From Vombatus ursinus (lineage: Eukaryota; Chordata; Mammalia; Diprotodontia; Vombatidae), in the NCBI RefSeq assembly GCF_900497805.2, contig NW_020949602.1, positions 2,595,536 to 2,659,535 of the forward strand: 64,000 nt of DNA. Direction: 5' to 3'. Position 1 is the first letter of the stretch. Every line of letters begins with the position of its first letter. The translations under genes and the position numbers were made by a program. Positions 1 to 11,825 of this stretch are shown here, piece by piece. The notes under the pieces are model-generated. The model had not been told where the DNA came from and ran no database searches. It worked only from the letters and a program-made list of their open reading frames with translations.

Positions 1-392
1 GGGCTATGCTTAGTAAAGAGATCTCATATGCCCTCCTGGATAGAAATAACATAAGCCCTATTGTCCTCCTAAACAGGTAGCTTGGGCAACTTAATTAGAA
101 ATGGGCTAGTCTCAGAATAGAAAAAGCTGCCCAATGATAACACTGATGGGCTGGCATGTAGGAATGAAGTTGAAAAGAAAGTTAGTGTCTCAGGACAAGA
201 ACACGGCAATATTGAGGACATTGATGAAATGGAAATAATTGAAAAGGAGATAGTAAAGTGAAACCAATAATGACGTTTTCAGTTACAAAGCACCACCCAG
301 AAACTCTGCCAATTTATGTTTATGAAAGTTTCAGAAGGAGGATAAAATTTTTTAATAACTATATGAGCAACTAGACTTCTAAACAATTTATT

Positions 393-566
393 GGGGCAGC
401 TAGGTGGTGCAGTGGATAGAGCACAGGCCCTTAAGTCAGGAGGACCCAAGTTCAAATCCAGCCTCAGACCAAACACTTGACACTTACTAGCTGTGTGACC
501 CTGGGCAAGTCACTTAACCCCAATTGCCAAAAAACAAAAACAAAAACAAAAAAAACAAAAAACCCC
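393..566 (+). repeat. WSINE1-type tRNA-derived SINE
   Basis: It begins GGGGCAGCTAGGTGGTGCAG, carries the tRNA-like B-box region (GTTCAAATCC) and the core GTGTGACCCTGGGCAAGTCA, and ends in an A-rich tail with C interruptions. It is flanked by near-matching repeats, acaatttatt on the left (383-392) and acaattttatt on the right (567-577), which read as a target-site duplication. SINEs of this type are copied by LINE machinery and encode no protein. The family assignment is from memory of marsupial repeat consensus sequences. Confidence 0.88.
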
Positions 567-1044
567 ACAATTTTATTAAATTTATTGCAAGACCATAGAG
601 ATTTTACATGGAATCATGGTCAAATAAATTTTAAATTCAGACTTTTTACTTCTGTGAAAGAAACAGTTCACTTACGAGTATTATCTAGAACTACTCACAT
701 GCACATAGGGAGGTAGCCAATAGGACCTTCTCAATGTTTCAGATTGATGTCAATATTATGACTATTTTAAAAAAATCAAACCCAATGCCATCCTTCCGAC
801 AACTATAGTTGGTACCAAATTATGACATTTCTGCTGAGATGTGCAATCAATTCCATGATCCATTTAGACCCATCAAAGTATGGATTGACTGAAATGCTAT
901 AATGACACAGCCCTTGAAGTTGAGAACAGCAGATACTGGGTTTGGGAAAAAAAATAATGACTCAGAGGGACATTTTGTCTGATAGATATATCACACAAGT
1001 AGAATTGCATTCTGAAGGAGACATATTTTATTATTTTAATCAAT

Positions 1045-1332
1045 ATGAAAGGTCATAGGAATCCACTCTCCAAAGGAAGGCCCATATCCCTGGGTAATAC
1101 AATAGGTAAAGTCTATGCCTCTGTTTCCTCCAAAAGATTTATTGATTGGAGAATGAAGAATGGCTATATCAACAGGAATAAAAAAGTTTATGCCTTCAAG
1201 ATCTTGGATTAAGTCAAACATAAAAAAGTATATATGTATGTTGGAGTGGGTGTGTCCTGGCTTGATCTGACTAATGCAATTGGCTTAGTGTGACAAAACA
1301 ATCTGGTTGGTGCTAAAATGGTTCAGTTTGCA
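1045..1332 (+). mobile_element. Remnant of a non-LTR reverse transcriptase, R2/HERO-like
   Basis: The frame starting at 1045 reads GRPISLGNTIGKVYASV, then WRMKNGYIN, and after an in-frame stop SWLDLTNAIGLV. These blocks have the order and spacing of finger/palm segments of non-LTR reverse transcriptases (RPI-x-L-x-NT-x-x-K, then a WLDLTNA-F-G-S-V-type motif A). The WLDLTNA flavour recalls R2/HERO-type enzymes more than L1, L2 or RTE. The catalytic YADD block was not found, and the frame holds several stops, so this is an old dead copy. Flanking frames to about 1.9 kb may belong to the same element, but I cannot align them. The clade assignment is inference; it could be another non-LTR group. 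Confidence 0.4.
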
Positions 1333-2717
1333 GGAGTCAGTATCATACAAAAATTTCCAGCATCCACACTGGAGTGAACCACTTATCAAGAATTAAGATT
1401 GGTGTAAAGTTGTCATCTTAGTTTCAATTTTTAATCTAATCCTGGAACTGATCATCTGTGCCCTGACAAGGACAGGGCTAAGATATTAGTTGTAGGATAG
1501 GGAAAATTAATCATATACAGATTTAGCCAGAGCACTTGATTAAAATACCGGACTGATTTTAGACTAATGGCAAAAGATGCAGTTTATAAAAAATTTTGTT
1601 GTAGATTTTCCAATAACTATAGATTTCAAATGAAAATTTGTCGTTCCATACCAAAATTTTATAAAAGGTATGGAGATTCATTGAAACCAAAGTTTGCCTT
1701 TATATGTAATGAGTGCTAAGTAACATTCTGCACTGTTAAAGAACACAGGAAAGAGAAATAAGGAAATATAAATGTTCTCCAATTCATAACCACCAGAAGA
1801 CTTGGCAATTCCAAATATACTAGTAGCCACGAAAAAGCTATGTCCACTGAAAAGGTTTTGTATGACCCCTTCTTTGTTAAGAACTCAAGACTCATTTCTC
1901 CTCTATGCCTATTCAATAACATTTGAAGTTAGTCCTGGAAACTCAACATCTAGAAACTAGTAATTTAGTACCCTCAATTAAGACAGAGAATATTTTAGAA
2001 AAGTAACTTCCTGAGAGTATCAATGAATAGAGAAAAACAAAATGGAAGTTAGTACTTTAGGACAGAATATAGAAGCATTGTGATACTGGTAACTACCATA
2101 GGTGATATTCCAGAGATAGTTTCTGCTTAAGCAGTAGAAACAAGAAAACCAGTTGTAACTTTCTAAATTATAGAGCACCACCTAGTAGTTTTAATAATCC
2201 ACATTTAACTGAATTCCAAGGAGTAGTGAAAAAAAATTTATAAAAGTGACTGGATTTTTAGAAGACTATCAAATTGTATAACAAGCGATACAAAGCAAAT
2301 TTTAAAACAAATTTTAAATTCTATGGAAGGATCAGCCCAGTCTGAAGACAGTACAGAACTAACTGCCCATATGCCCATAGGGAAATAACAGACACCTTTC
2401 AAATTTAAGGGACCCCACTGGTTAACTCTAAACAAATATTTTTAGAAGATATTTGGACCCACTTTGTTACAACTACATCGAAGGACACTTGCAGAAAGAA
2501 CTCAAGCTACATCTTTTTCTACCTGTATAATTTCCTGTATTCATTTTGTCCTGAAAAGTGATCAACCTAGAGAAGTAATCAAAAAAGGAAAGGTTGTGTT
2601 ATCAGGTATGACAAAAACAAAAAAAAAATTTGTTTGACCACATTTCAGGTGATTGCACAACAAAATCTTTGAAGTTTTACAGAAAGTTTCAAATAATCAG
2701 AAGGAACAAGATGTCGA

Positions 2718-2999
2718 ATGAATCAATCCCAAATTCAACTCAGGAGATCAAACAAGAATAAAAACAAACAGATCACCCTTCAAATGTTAGTTCAATGGTC
2801 CAATCCTCCCATTAAACCAAGCCATACAGATGTTGACATACAAGAAGTTACAGGAGAACTAGAAGCCTTCATTCCAAAGGAAGTTAATTTTGAAGCTAAG
2901 GTAATCATTGCTTCTGAAGTTGAGGGTCAAGTGAAGCATTCAGGAAAAAAAAAGATCAAGACCTTGCATAAGGTGAAACCAGGCTTTAAGGTGACTTGA
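2718..2999 (+). pseudogene. Unidentified 93-codon frame, probably decayed coding sequence
   Basis: An open frame of 93 codons starts at 2718. Residues about 30-60 (PSHTDVDIQEVTGELEAF) are acidic and the end is lysine-rich (GKKKIKTLHKVKPGFKV). Its composition looks more protein-like than the AT-rich chance frames nearby. Coding-like phrases seem to continue in a shifted frame to about 3.2 kb, which would fit a retrocopy or a piece of an old mobile element with a frame break. There is no signal peptide, membrane segment or recognised domain, and no promoter or splice sites that would make it a live gene. I do not recognise the family. It may belong with the RT-like remnant 1.4 kb upstream or be unrelated. 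Confidence 0.25.
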
Positions 3000-4018
3000 T
3001 AAGCAAAATCAATGGAGAACACCATATAATTTTTCAAGGAGTACCACTCAAGGTGGAAAGTCTACCAGTATCAAGCATGCAAGTAATAAACAGAGCAGCT
3101 AATTTTTTAAAGGACAAATACAGTATCTTCTCGCATTAACATTTTGGAGAATTATACCAAACAAAAATTGTGGTGAAATTTTTAAGTTCTCCAAGTCCAG
3201 CCTTGAAATTTGAGTATTAACAGATCTCCTATGCAAGCCTGACCATCTTCCACCAAAATACATATACACAATAAAATACTGGTTAATTATGTCGTGACAA
3301 CAAATTGAAGGACCACATTTGTGTTGTGGAAACTTTCCATGTGTTTAGCCCAGTGTCTGGCACCCTTGGTTCTTTAAACTGAAGAGAAACAAGCTAACTT
3401 TCCTAAGGGGCAGCTTAGGAGGTACCCTAGGGTGGGCACACATCATGAGGTTATGTCTTTCCCATAAGGGAGAAGGCACTTCCAGAGGTAGCCACAAGAA
3501 TCATTCTCATCTCTTTGCCTACAGCAGGGCCCAGCCATATAAACCTTCATTGAGTTTCTCTATAAACGTAGGAAGTGGTGAATAAGGCTGATAAACTCGG
3601 CAAACAATTTAGGACTTTGAAAGCAATCTGTTATTCTGAATTGTTTTCCCCATGCATGAATTTGTACTCCCTTTCAGTCACAGGGCATAATATAGCATAT
3701 TCCAAAAGTCTTTGGGTAGTTTTAAAGCACTGAGCTAAAGTGTTAAGGCTAAAAACCATACTAAGATTTTGGCACATCCTTCATCTTATGGGGGGAGGTC
3801 CCTAGAAACCTCTCAGAATTTAAGGTGTCAAAGCCACATACTTCCTACCCAAATCTCTGGGAGCAGAAGTTTTTAATAGACTCTACCCCACTCGTTCATG
3901 GAAGGTTATAGTTCAATAACATAAAGAGATATTTATACCAAGTACCCAAACTTGGTGGCAGTATTCATACCACACAGAAGAAGCTCCAATGACCAATATG
4001 CCTCAAGTTACCCCAAAA

Positions 4019-4140
4019 GAAATGCCTTGACATCTCATCCCTCCTCCAAGAAGCCTTTGCCAATCCCCCTTAATTCTTGTGCCTTCCCTCTCTGAACCAT
4101 CTCCAATTTATTTCATCTATAGATTCTGTTTTATACAGTG
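4019..4140 (+). repeat. L2-type LINE 3' fragment
   Basis: The text CTCCTCCAAGAAGCCTTTGC followed by a pyrimidine-rich stretch and CTGAACC matches the familiar untranslated 3' region of mammalian L2 (consensus close to TCCTCCAGGAAGCCTTCCC). It is old and diverged. Confidence 0.5.
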
Positions 4141-4659
4141 GAGGCACTTGGTAATGTCAGGGTTACTTTTTCAGTCAAGAAACAAATTACTAGTTGGTCT
4201 CATCCACTGCCCTAAAATCAAGATAGAATGACAATTATTAGCCTTGAAGACAAGATTAGGCTTTCAAGTACCTTTGTCTTTCGGATACCAAGATACCAAG
4301 GCTTGCTGGAGTTTTTAGGCCTTAAGAGATCTTACAAAACACTGGGACCAGGCTTAGTGACAGTGAAGTCAACCCAGAGATTGTGGTATCCATCCATAAT
4401 AGGCATCTGACTATTTCCAAGTCATCAGCTGGTAACAAAAGGGACAAAAAGGCATAGCATCCTACCAGGCACAAACATAAAGTTTAATGGATAATTGAGG
4501 ACAGATTAATGATGATTTTCTCAACCTGAGATTTTGAATGGTAGCTGGTACCTGCACTTCAATTTGGTTAGTATGGCACCCAAGAGACCTTAGGAGAACC
4601 AAGACAGTTCTGATGCAAGTAGGCTTTCAATCTCCTACCTACAATTGCTCCACTCTTTG

Positions 4660-5446
4660 TAGGCATCTGGTCCTGTCACTCGTGGAAAAACAGAGAGAGA
4701 AGAAATGGAAGTAGTGTCAGATTTTATATTTTTATATTTTATATCACTGCAGATGGCAACTGCAGCCATGCAGTTAAAAAATGCTTGCTCCTTGGAGGGG
4801 AAGATATGACAAAATCTGGACAGCAGACTATTAAGTCAAGGCATTACCAGCAAAGGTCCATACAGCCAAAGCTATGGTTTTTCCAGTAGCAATGTATGGC
4901 TGTGAGAGTTGGATTGTAAGGAAAGCCGAGCACTGAAGAATCAATGTTTTGAACTTTGTTGCTGGAGAAGACTTAAGAGTCTTTTGGATAGCAAGGAGAT
5001 CAAATCAGCCAATATTTAAAGAAATTAATTCAGATTGTTCACCACAAGGTCAGATACTGAAGCTGAAACTTAAATATTTTGGCCACTGGGGCAGCTAGGT
5101 GGCACAGTGGATAGAGCACCGGCTCCGGAGTAAGGAGGACTCAGTTCAAATCTGGCCTCAGGCACATAACACTAGTCATGACTCTGGGCAAGTCACTTAA
5201 CCCCAATTGCCTCACCCCCCCCAAAAAAAATACTTTGGCCATATAAGACTGGACTCATTGGAAAAGATCTTGATGTTGAGAAAGATTGAAGGCAAAAGGA
5301 AAAGGGGGTGGCAGAGGATGAGGCGGATAAATAGTGTCATAGAAGCAATGAAGATGAGCTTGGCCAGACTTTGGGAGATCATGACCACATGGACCATAGA
5401 GCACCAGGCCCTATTCTCCATGAAGGGCCAGACATAACTGAACAGT
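4660..5446 (+). mobile_element. RTE/BovB-type LINE, 3' end of the ORF
   Basis: The translation keeps the hallmark C-terminal segment of RTE-clade ORFs: a VFPVAMYGCESW-like block (4876-4915), a CWRRL block (4960-4975), and after the SINE a HIRLDSLEKILMLRKIEGKR-like block (5238-5300) followed by WQRMRRI. These correspond to the region downstream of the reverse transcriptase. The 5' part, with endonuclease and RT core, is missing, as usual for 5'-truncated LINE copies. Frame shifts and stops are present, so the copy is dead. A SINE has inserted at 5088, so this RTE copy predates it. Confidence 0.85.
5088..5229 (+). repeat. WSINE1-type SINE inside the RTE copy
   Basis: A full-length SINE from GGGGCAGCTAGGTGGCACAG to an A-rich tail after CCTCACCCC. 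The host sequence is duplicated on both sides: atattttggcca before it and atactttggcca after it, differing at one position. The duplicated bases are part of the RTE coding sequence, so the insertion point is precise. Confidence 0.92.
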
Positions 5447-7059
5447 TTAGGAAAATCTTTTCCACACTGTGATTGCACAAACCTTCCCACCTTAGAGGCA
5501 CCCATTTTATCCTGTATAGCTAGAGGTCCTAATATTTCCTTTCATACAACTCAGAGGAACAAATGCAGAGCTAAGTAGGCCTTTTTCACAGTTGGCTTGA
5601 ATACAGTTACAATGCATGTCACAATGCATAGTCACAATTGTATGTGAGATGCCAGGTACATAATACATTCAGACTGCTGAAGAAGACTGTCTGCACTTAG
5701 CATCTCTTTTAAAGTATTGCCATTTCATTCAAAATTTTACTCTTTACAGGTAACTTTGCTTTATGTTGTGAGGCAGGAAGGACAATTTCTTCTTTAGAGT
5801 CTAAACCAAGTGCCAAACTCAGTTCATGTTCTCAAAGGATAGAGCCAGGTACCATCTGGCAAGTAGCAGAGGAATATCACCAGGATATCCAAAATAACAT
5901 CACTAAAATAATCCTCCATAATAAGAGGAAAGGGGAGAGGAGGAGAATACTATCACATGTGTACCATAAGCATGTTTTCCTAGTAGTTTCTAATATCGCT
6001 CCAAGCTCTTACCAACACTCAAGCTTTGGAAAGAGTCTGGGACTGCCCACACCAAAGTCATCCCACAGAAGAGGCAACTATGTGGGTAGCCATAATTCAA
6101 CAGTAGCAGTGAAAAAAGGACATGATTCTCTCTTGATTAGCTACCATCACTTCTCTTAGTGGGATACAAGAGCTCCACCCTCAGTTTTGCTTTTTTGGGG
6201 GGTTGGGAAGGTTGAGGTACATTGAATATACAATCATCTGAGAACAAAACCTTGTCAGTATACTCCCCAGGGCTGTCCACATTGAAGACGAGGTAGATGC
6301 TCATATTGCCAGAGCTAGCTCAGCATTTGAGAAGCTCTGAAAGAAAATGTAGAGAGAAGTAGTATCAGGCTGCCTACTTAACTGAAGGTCTACAGAGCCA
6401 TTGTGTGGACTCCTATGAATCTTTGATGTTTTTTATTCCATAGCTACTTTTCATGGTTATATAGGAAGAGAAATTCAATGAATCCCTGAAAGGCCAGAGA
6501 AAGGAGGAACACCAACTCAGGAGCCAATATTTTCCATGGTGACTATCCTTCTCTTATCTTGATACTTCCATATCTAGTTCAACCTCCTGAAGTTTACTCT
6601 ATTCTTGTAGTAGCTACAACCAAGCTCACAACAAGACTCAACCTCTTTTCTCTAGTGTTCAAGTATTCATGGTAAATGTAAGTTATATCTGAAGGTTGCC
6701 CCATCGATACCAAAATGGAGGCAATTAAGGTGACAATTTGACAAACCTTCTGCTGTTTGGACTTAATTCCTCAGTCTGCTTTGTCCCATCTTAGCTTAAT
6801 TAATATTGTACAACCATAGTGAAGTCTTAAGTCTCTTACAGCTTTGAGGAAGGATTACAATAGCTTCTTGTCCAGGGAAATGCTTATCACTTCTTGGCTT
6901 GGGGCATGTATATTTCCATCTTTAATGTTAGCAAAGGATTGGAATCATCTTAGGCTTTCTGGACATCTTATTTAGCTACTAAATTCCTAATAAAGTAAAT
7001 ATTTCTTACAGCCCTGCCCACAGTCTTCTGGTCAAAGGGAAAGAACCAGTCATATCAAG
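5447..7059. other. No recognised feature
   Basis: About 1.6 kb of AT-rich single-copy-looking sequence. The only frames are short and lack family resemblance. No SINE head, LINE block, long tandem repeat or RNA gene was seen. Confidence 0.5.
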
Positions 7060-7266
7060 AACAATGGTAATAACTTCCATTTATCTAGTGCTAAAAGATT
7101 GGCAAAATGTTTTGCATGTGTTCTTCATTTGGTTCTAGTATCCCTGAAATATAGCTGCTTTTGTTATCTCCAACATGAGAAAAAGGGTGGAAAGATTTTT
7201 AGTGACTTGCCCAAGGTCACTCAGCTAGTAGTTGTCCGAGATAGAATTTAAACTCAAATCCACTTC
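7060..7266 (-). repeat. MIR/MAR-type CORE-SINE, antisense
   Basis: It contains AATAACTTCCATTTAT, then TGACTTGCCCAAGGTCACTC and AGCTAGTAG, the antisense CORE-SINE signature. The left part resembles the longer marsupial MIR3-like form. It is diverged and old. Confidence 0.65.
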
Positions 7267-7869
7267 AAATTCAGGTAAAAACAAGACGATGACCAGAAAA
7301 GCAAGAGAATGAAGAACCAAACTCTTATTGGAATTGTTGGGCAAATGGCTCCTGGACAAGTATTGAGTCACCTGACTGAAAATAAACGCATAACCCACCC
7401 AGCTACATCTGTGGGTGGGGTCACCCAAAAGGCAATAAACCACATTTCCGAGAAGGGAGTTTAGTTTCACAAAAACAAGTGACATATTAAGTATCCTAGA
7501 GAACACTGAAGTGACCCTAAATGAGCAGACCAAAATAGAAGCCCACAGAAGGAGTCTCCCCTCATGGACTCCAGCATACCACCATATTATGGACAATATG
7601 CCTTACCAAGCATCTCCTTTCCATTGAGGGGCAAAATCCTATCTGGAGATGGGGGGGGAAGAGAGAAGGGAAGGGCCATAGCATTCATTTAGGGTGGAAG
7701 AGGGTCAGATCTTTTATCCAAAGTTTCTAGATACCAGAATAATGAGAAACAATCAGAAATTGAGAGTAAAGGGAAGTAAAGGATTTTCTCTTCATGTGGA
7801 AAAGAGATGATCAAGTAGTCTAAAGAGTGTCAATCTATGGACAATTGGAAGCAGATCATATAGTAATAA

Positions 7870-8275
7870 TAATGATGATAGTAACAGTAATAATAGCTAG
7901 CATTTATATTGTGTTTTAAAAACATCTTGCAAATTTCATTGTATTCTGAAAGCCATAGAATGTTGCAGCACCTTAAGGATCATGGGCACTTTTCATCTAC
8001 TTCATAGCTGAAACCTCATATACCATCTTTCCCATTAGAAAGAGAGTTCCTTGAGAGCATGGAGTGTCTTACTTTTCTATTTGAAGCCCCAGCACTCAGC
8101 AGTGCTGGACATAGTAAGAGCTTAATGTATGCGTATTCACTCATTCATGAGGAAATTTAGGCAGACTGACTTGCCCTGGTTCATAGAAGTAGTAAATGTC
8201 TGGAACAAGATTTGACCTGAAGACTTCAGACTCCAGATCTAGTAGCTGACTCTAGTACTAGCACTTATGTTTTCA
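7870..8275. repeat. MIR-type SINE debris with an L2 3' tail
   Basis: A MIR3-like left part (AATAGCTAGCATTTATATTG) is followed at about 8035-8150 by an L2-like end (AGTTCCTTGAGAGCATGGAG, GCCCCAGCACTCAGCAGTGC, AGAGCTTAATGTATG). An antisense MIR-like part follows (GACTTGCCCTGGTTCATAG). The order suggests overlapping old insertions. The exact joins cannot be fixed by eye. Confidence 0.5.
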
Positions 8276-8366
8276 GCAAGTACTAGGGACCAAATGGAAA
8301 AGGCTAATCAGAGCAGAAGCTGGATTATGTGGGGAAAAGTGGTATATTTTTTCAAAGATACCAGTC

Positions 8367-11300
8367 TGGGAGGGACTTCTGATGGCAGAGTAAGCAGTAA
8401 ATTGCTATCACCTTCCCACATTCACCTCCAAACATAATAGTGCCCCAGAACAAATTCTGGCATAGCAGAGCCAGTGGAGAGATGGGGTACAGCAGTCTTT
8501 CAGCCTATGAAACTTGGAGGATTGCAAGAAAGGTCCTTTTCACTCAGGTAAAAGGAGAGTGCATTCCAAGACAGGAAAGCATACCAGCAAGCCAGCAGCA
8601 AGCCCCACCTCAGCACACCAGCAGGAGATCCTGAGCTTCAGTGTAGTAGAGCAGGCAAACATCAACACCAGGACACCCCCCCCCACCCCGCTTCAGCTCC
8701 CCCGTGCCTAAGCATAGCCAGGGGAATTGAAAGACTCCAGCTCAGGTAACCACCATATGCTTCACAGCCCTGGGCAGGCAGGCAGGCAACCTCCAGGGGC
8801 CAGACCTCCATGTGCTTCAGGTGTAGCCTTTGGGAAATAAAGAAAAACCCCACCTGGCCTCTGCACATGCCAGACACCACCATTAGAAACCCATCTTAGC
8901 ACCAGGTAAGCTGCCAGACCTCTACAGCCTTCAGCTGCCAGCAACTGAGACCACAGTACACAAAAGTCAATAACCAGGCTCCTCGCCCCCAGCAGAAGCA
9001 GCTCGGGATGGTGTCCTCTGTGCTCCAATGAGAGCTCAACTTTAAAAGCCAAGAAACAGGCCCACAAGATGAGCCAGAAGCAAAAATGAAAATTGACCAC
9101 AGATAGTTACTATGGTGACAGAAGATCAAAATACAAACTCAGAGGACAACATTGTCAATATAGCTACATCTGAAACCTCAAAGAGGAATATGAATGAAGA
9201 AGCCCAAAAAGGCCTTCTTGGAAGTGCTTCAGAAGGATTTTAAAAGTCAAATGAGAGGTAGAAAAATTGGAAAAAAAATGAATGAAGTATGCAAGAGAGT
9301 CAACAGCTTGGAAAAGGACAGAAATTGAAGAAAAGAATTCCTTAAAGTAGAACTGGCCAAATGGAAAAGGAGGTACAAAAGCTAACAAAAAGTAATTCCT
9401 TAAAAATTAGAATTGGGCAAGTAGAAGCTGATGACTGAGATCAAAATCAGTCAAACAAAATCAAAAGAATAAAAAAAAAAAGAAGAAAATGTAAAATACC
9501 TCATTGGAAAAACAACTGACCTGGAAAATAGATCCAGAAGAGACAATTATTGGACTACCTGAAAACCATGATAATGAGCTTGGGCAGCATCTTTCAAGAA
9601 GTTATCAAGGAAAGTTGCCCTATCCTAGAACCAGAAGGTGAAATAGTCATTGAAAGAATCCACTGATCACCTCTTGAAAGAGGTCCCAAAATAAAAACTC
9701 CAAGGAATATTGTACCCAAATTCCAGAATTAGCAGGTCAAGGAGAAAAATACTGTAAGCATCCAGAAAGAAACAATTTGAATATCATTGAGTCAGAGTCA
9801 GGATTATGCAGGACTTAGCAGCTTCTACATTAAAGAATTAGAGGGCTTGGAATATGATATTCTGAAAGGCAAAGGAGGTTTCATTACAACCAAGAACCAA
9901 CTACGCAGCAAAAATGAGCATAATCCTTCAGGGGAAAAGGTGAGCATTCAATGAAATAGGCAGACTTTGAATCATTCCTGATAAAAAAACCACAGCTGAA
10001 CAGAAAATTCTATCTTCAAATACAAGACTCAAGCATATAAAGGTAAACAGGAAAGAAAAAAATGTTATTCAATAAAGTTAAATTGTCTACATCCCTACAT
10101 GGGAAGATGATATTTGTAACTCTTGAGAACTGTATCTTTATTATGATATGATGATAAAAATTAAGGGATGGGGGAAAAAAGGATTATACTGGGAGAAGAG
10201 GGAAGGAAGGAGCAGACAGGAAAAGGTAAATTATGACATGAAGAGGTGCAAAGACTTATTACAGTAGAGGGAAAAAGAGAAGGAGGCAAGCATTGCCTCA
10301 AAGAGGCAAAAAACATTCTGTTGGTTATAAAAATGTATTTTACTGTACAGGGAAGTAAGAGAAAGAAAGAAAAGAGGGGAGCTGATAGAAGGGAGGGCAA
10401 GTTGAGGGAGGTGGTGGTCAGAAGCAAAACACTGGTGAGGAGGAAAGGGTGAAGAGAGAAAAGTATAAATAGGGGAGGAAATAAGATGGAGAGAAAGACA
10501 GTAATTCTAAGTGTGAATGTGAATGGGATGAACTCTCATAAAATGGAAGCAGATAGCAGAACGGATTAAAAACCATAATCGTATGATGTTGTTTACAAGA
10601 AACATTTGAAACAGGGAGATATATACACAGAATAAAGGTAAAAGGTTTGAGCAGAATAGATTATGCTTCAGCTGAAGAAAAAAAAAAAGCAGGGGTAGCA
10701 AACCCGATTGCAGACAAAACAAAAAGCAAAAATCTAAATCAAAAATTAGATATAAGAAGATCTAATTAAAAGAAATAAGGAAGGAAACTCCACTTTGCTA
10801 AAAGGTACCATAGACAATGAAATCATATCAATACTACACATACATGAGTCAAGTGGTATACCATCCAAATTCTTAAAGGAGAAGTTATAGGAAGAAATAG
10901 ACAGCAAAGCTGTATTAGTGGGGGATCTCAACTTCCCCCTCTCAAAATTAGATAATCTAACCACAAAATTAAGAAAAGTTAAGGAAGTAAACAGAATTTT
11001 AGAAAAGTTAGATATGGTAGATTTCTGGAGAAAAGGAATATACCTTTTTTTCCCAGTGGCACATAGCACCTACGCAAAAATTGACCATGTACAAGGGCAT
11101 AAAAATATCACAATCTAATGCAGAAAGGCAGAAATATTAAATGCATCCTTTTCAGATGATGCAATAAAAATAACATGTAATAAAGGTCCATGGAAAGATA
11201 GATTAAAATTATTGGAAACTAAATTGAATCCTTAATGAATGGGCCAAGCAAATATAGAAACAATTAATAACTTCAAAGAGAATGACAAGGAAACATACCC

Positions 11301-11815
11301 AAACTTCTGGGATACAGTCAAAGAGCAGTTCTTAGGGGAAATTTTTTTTTTTTTAAGGCAATTGGGGTTAAGTGACTTGCCCAGGGTCACACAGCTAGTA
11401 CGTGTCAAGTGTTTGGTGTCAGGCCGGATTTGAGCTCAGGTCCTCCTGACTTCAGGGTTGGTGCTCTATCCACTGTGCCACCTAGCTGCCCCTGAAATTT
11501 TATATGTCTAAATGCTTACATGAATACAATAGAGAAAGAGATCAATGAACTGGGCATGCAACTAAAAGCTAGAAAAAGAACAAATTAAAAATCCCCAATT
11601 ATATATCAAATTAGAAATTCTGAAAAATCAAAGGAAAGATTAATAAAACTGCAAGAAAACTATTGAACTAATAAAACTAAAAACAAGTTTTATGCAAAAA
11701 TCAATAATAGATAAAACCTTTGGTTAATTTGATTAAAAAAAGAAAACCAAATTACCAGTGTCAAAGATGAGAAGGGCAAATTAATCACCAATAATTAAAT
11801 CATTAAGAGATATTT
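8367..11815 (+). mobile_element. Marsupial L1 LINE, 5' portion (copy A)
   Basis: The copy starts with the L1 leader (GATGGCAGAGTAAGCAGTAA), which is matched by copy B at 26.2 kb. A decayed ORF1 follows at roughly 9.06-9.99 kb. ORF2 starts near 10.5 kb with a frame reading SVNVNGMNS, the usual start of the L1 endonuclease domain. At 10918-11118 the frame reads MGDLNFPLSKLD, the GD-x-N endonuclease block, and continues FWRKGIYLFF and TYAKIDH. The RT domain is not reached because the sequence runs into the assembly gap at 11816. Stops and frame shifts make it dead. A SINE is inserted antisense at 11342-11492. Open frames on the other strand over 8.6-9.4 kb are shadows. Confidence 0.88.
11342..11492 (-). 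repeat. WSINE1-type SINE, antisense, inside L1 copy A
   Basis: A T-rich head is followed by CAATTGGGGTTAAGTGACTT and the remainder of the family in reverse, ending GCCACCTAGCTGCCCC. Flanking gaaatttt repeats, before the T-run and after 11492, look like the target duplication. The interrupted L1 ORF2 sequence continues on the far side (TCTAAATGCTTACATGAATA). Confidence 0.92.
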
Positions 11816-11825
11816 NNNNNNNNNN
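11816..11825. other. Assembly gap (10 N)
   Basis: Ten N bases. A run of exactly 10 is usually a placeholder for unknown length. L1 copy A stops at the left edge and no L1 sequence resumes directly on the right, so the missing part of that element may lie in the gap. Confidence 0.99.

Larger units (their letters stand above)
567..4018. other. Old unclassified DNA around the RT remnant
   Basis: Apart from the RT-like block near 1.05-1.33 kb and the 2718-2999 frame (listed separately), no repeat, RNA gene or conserved exon could be recognised. Several short frames on the + strand (for example about 1.6-1.9 kb, reading CNEC and later TVKEH) hint at decayed coding sequence. They are too broken to assign. 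Confidence 0.4.

Noticed and set aside
393-531. tRNA-like promoter boxes in the SINEs
   Set aside because: They are part of SINE heads, not functional tRNA genes; no cloverleaf could be completed.
7225-7596. 123-codon frame on the minus strand
   Set aside because: Partly covered by an antisense MIR-type SINE, with no recognisable domain.
8662-9388. Overlapping minus-strand frames up to 112 codons
   Set aside because: Antisense of the L1 leader and ORF1 of copy A.
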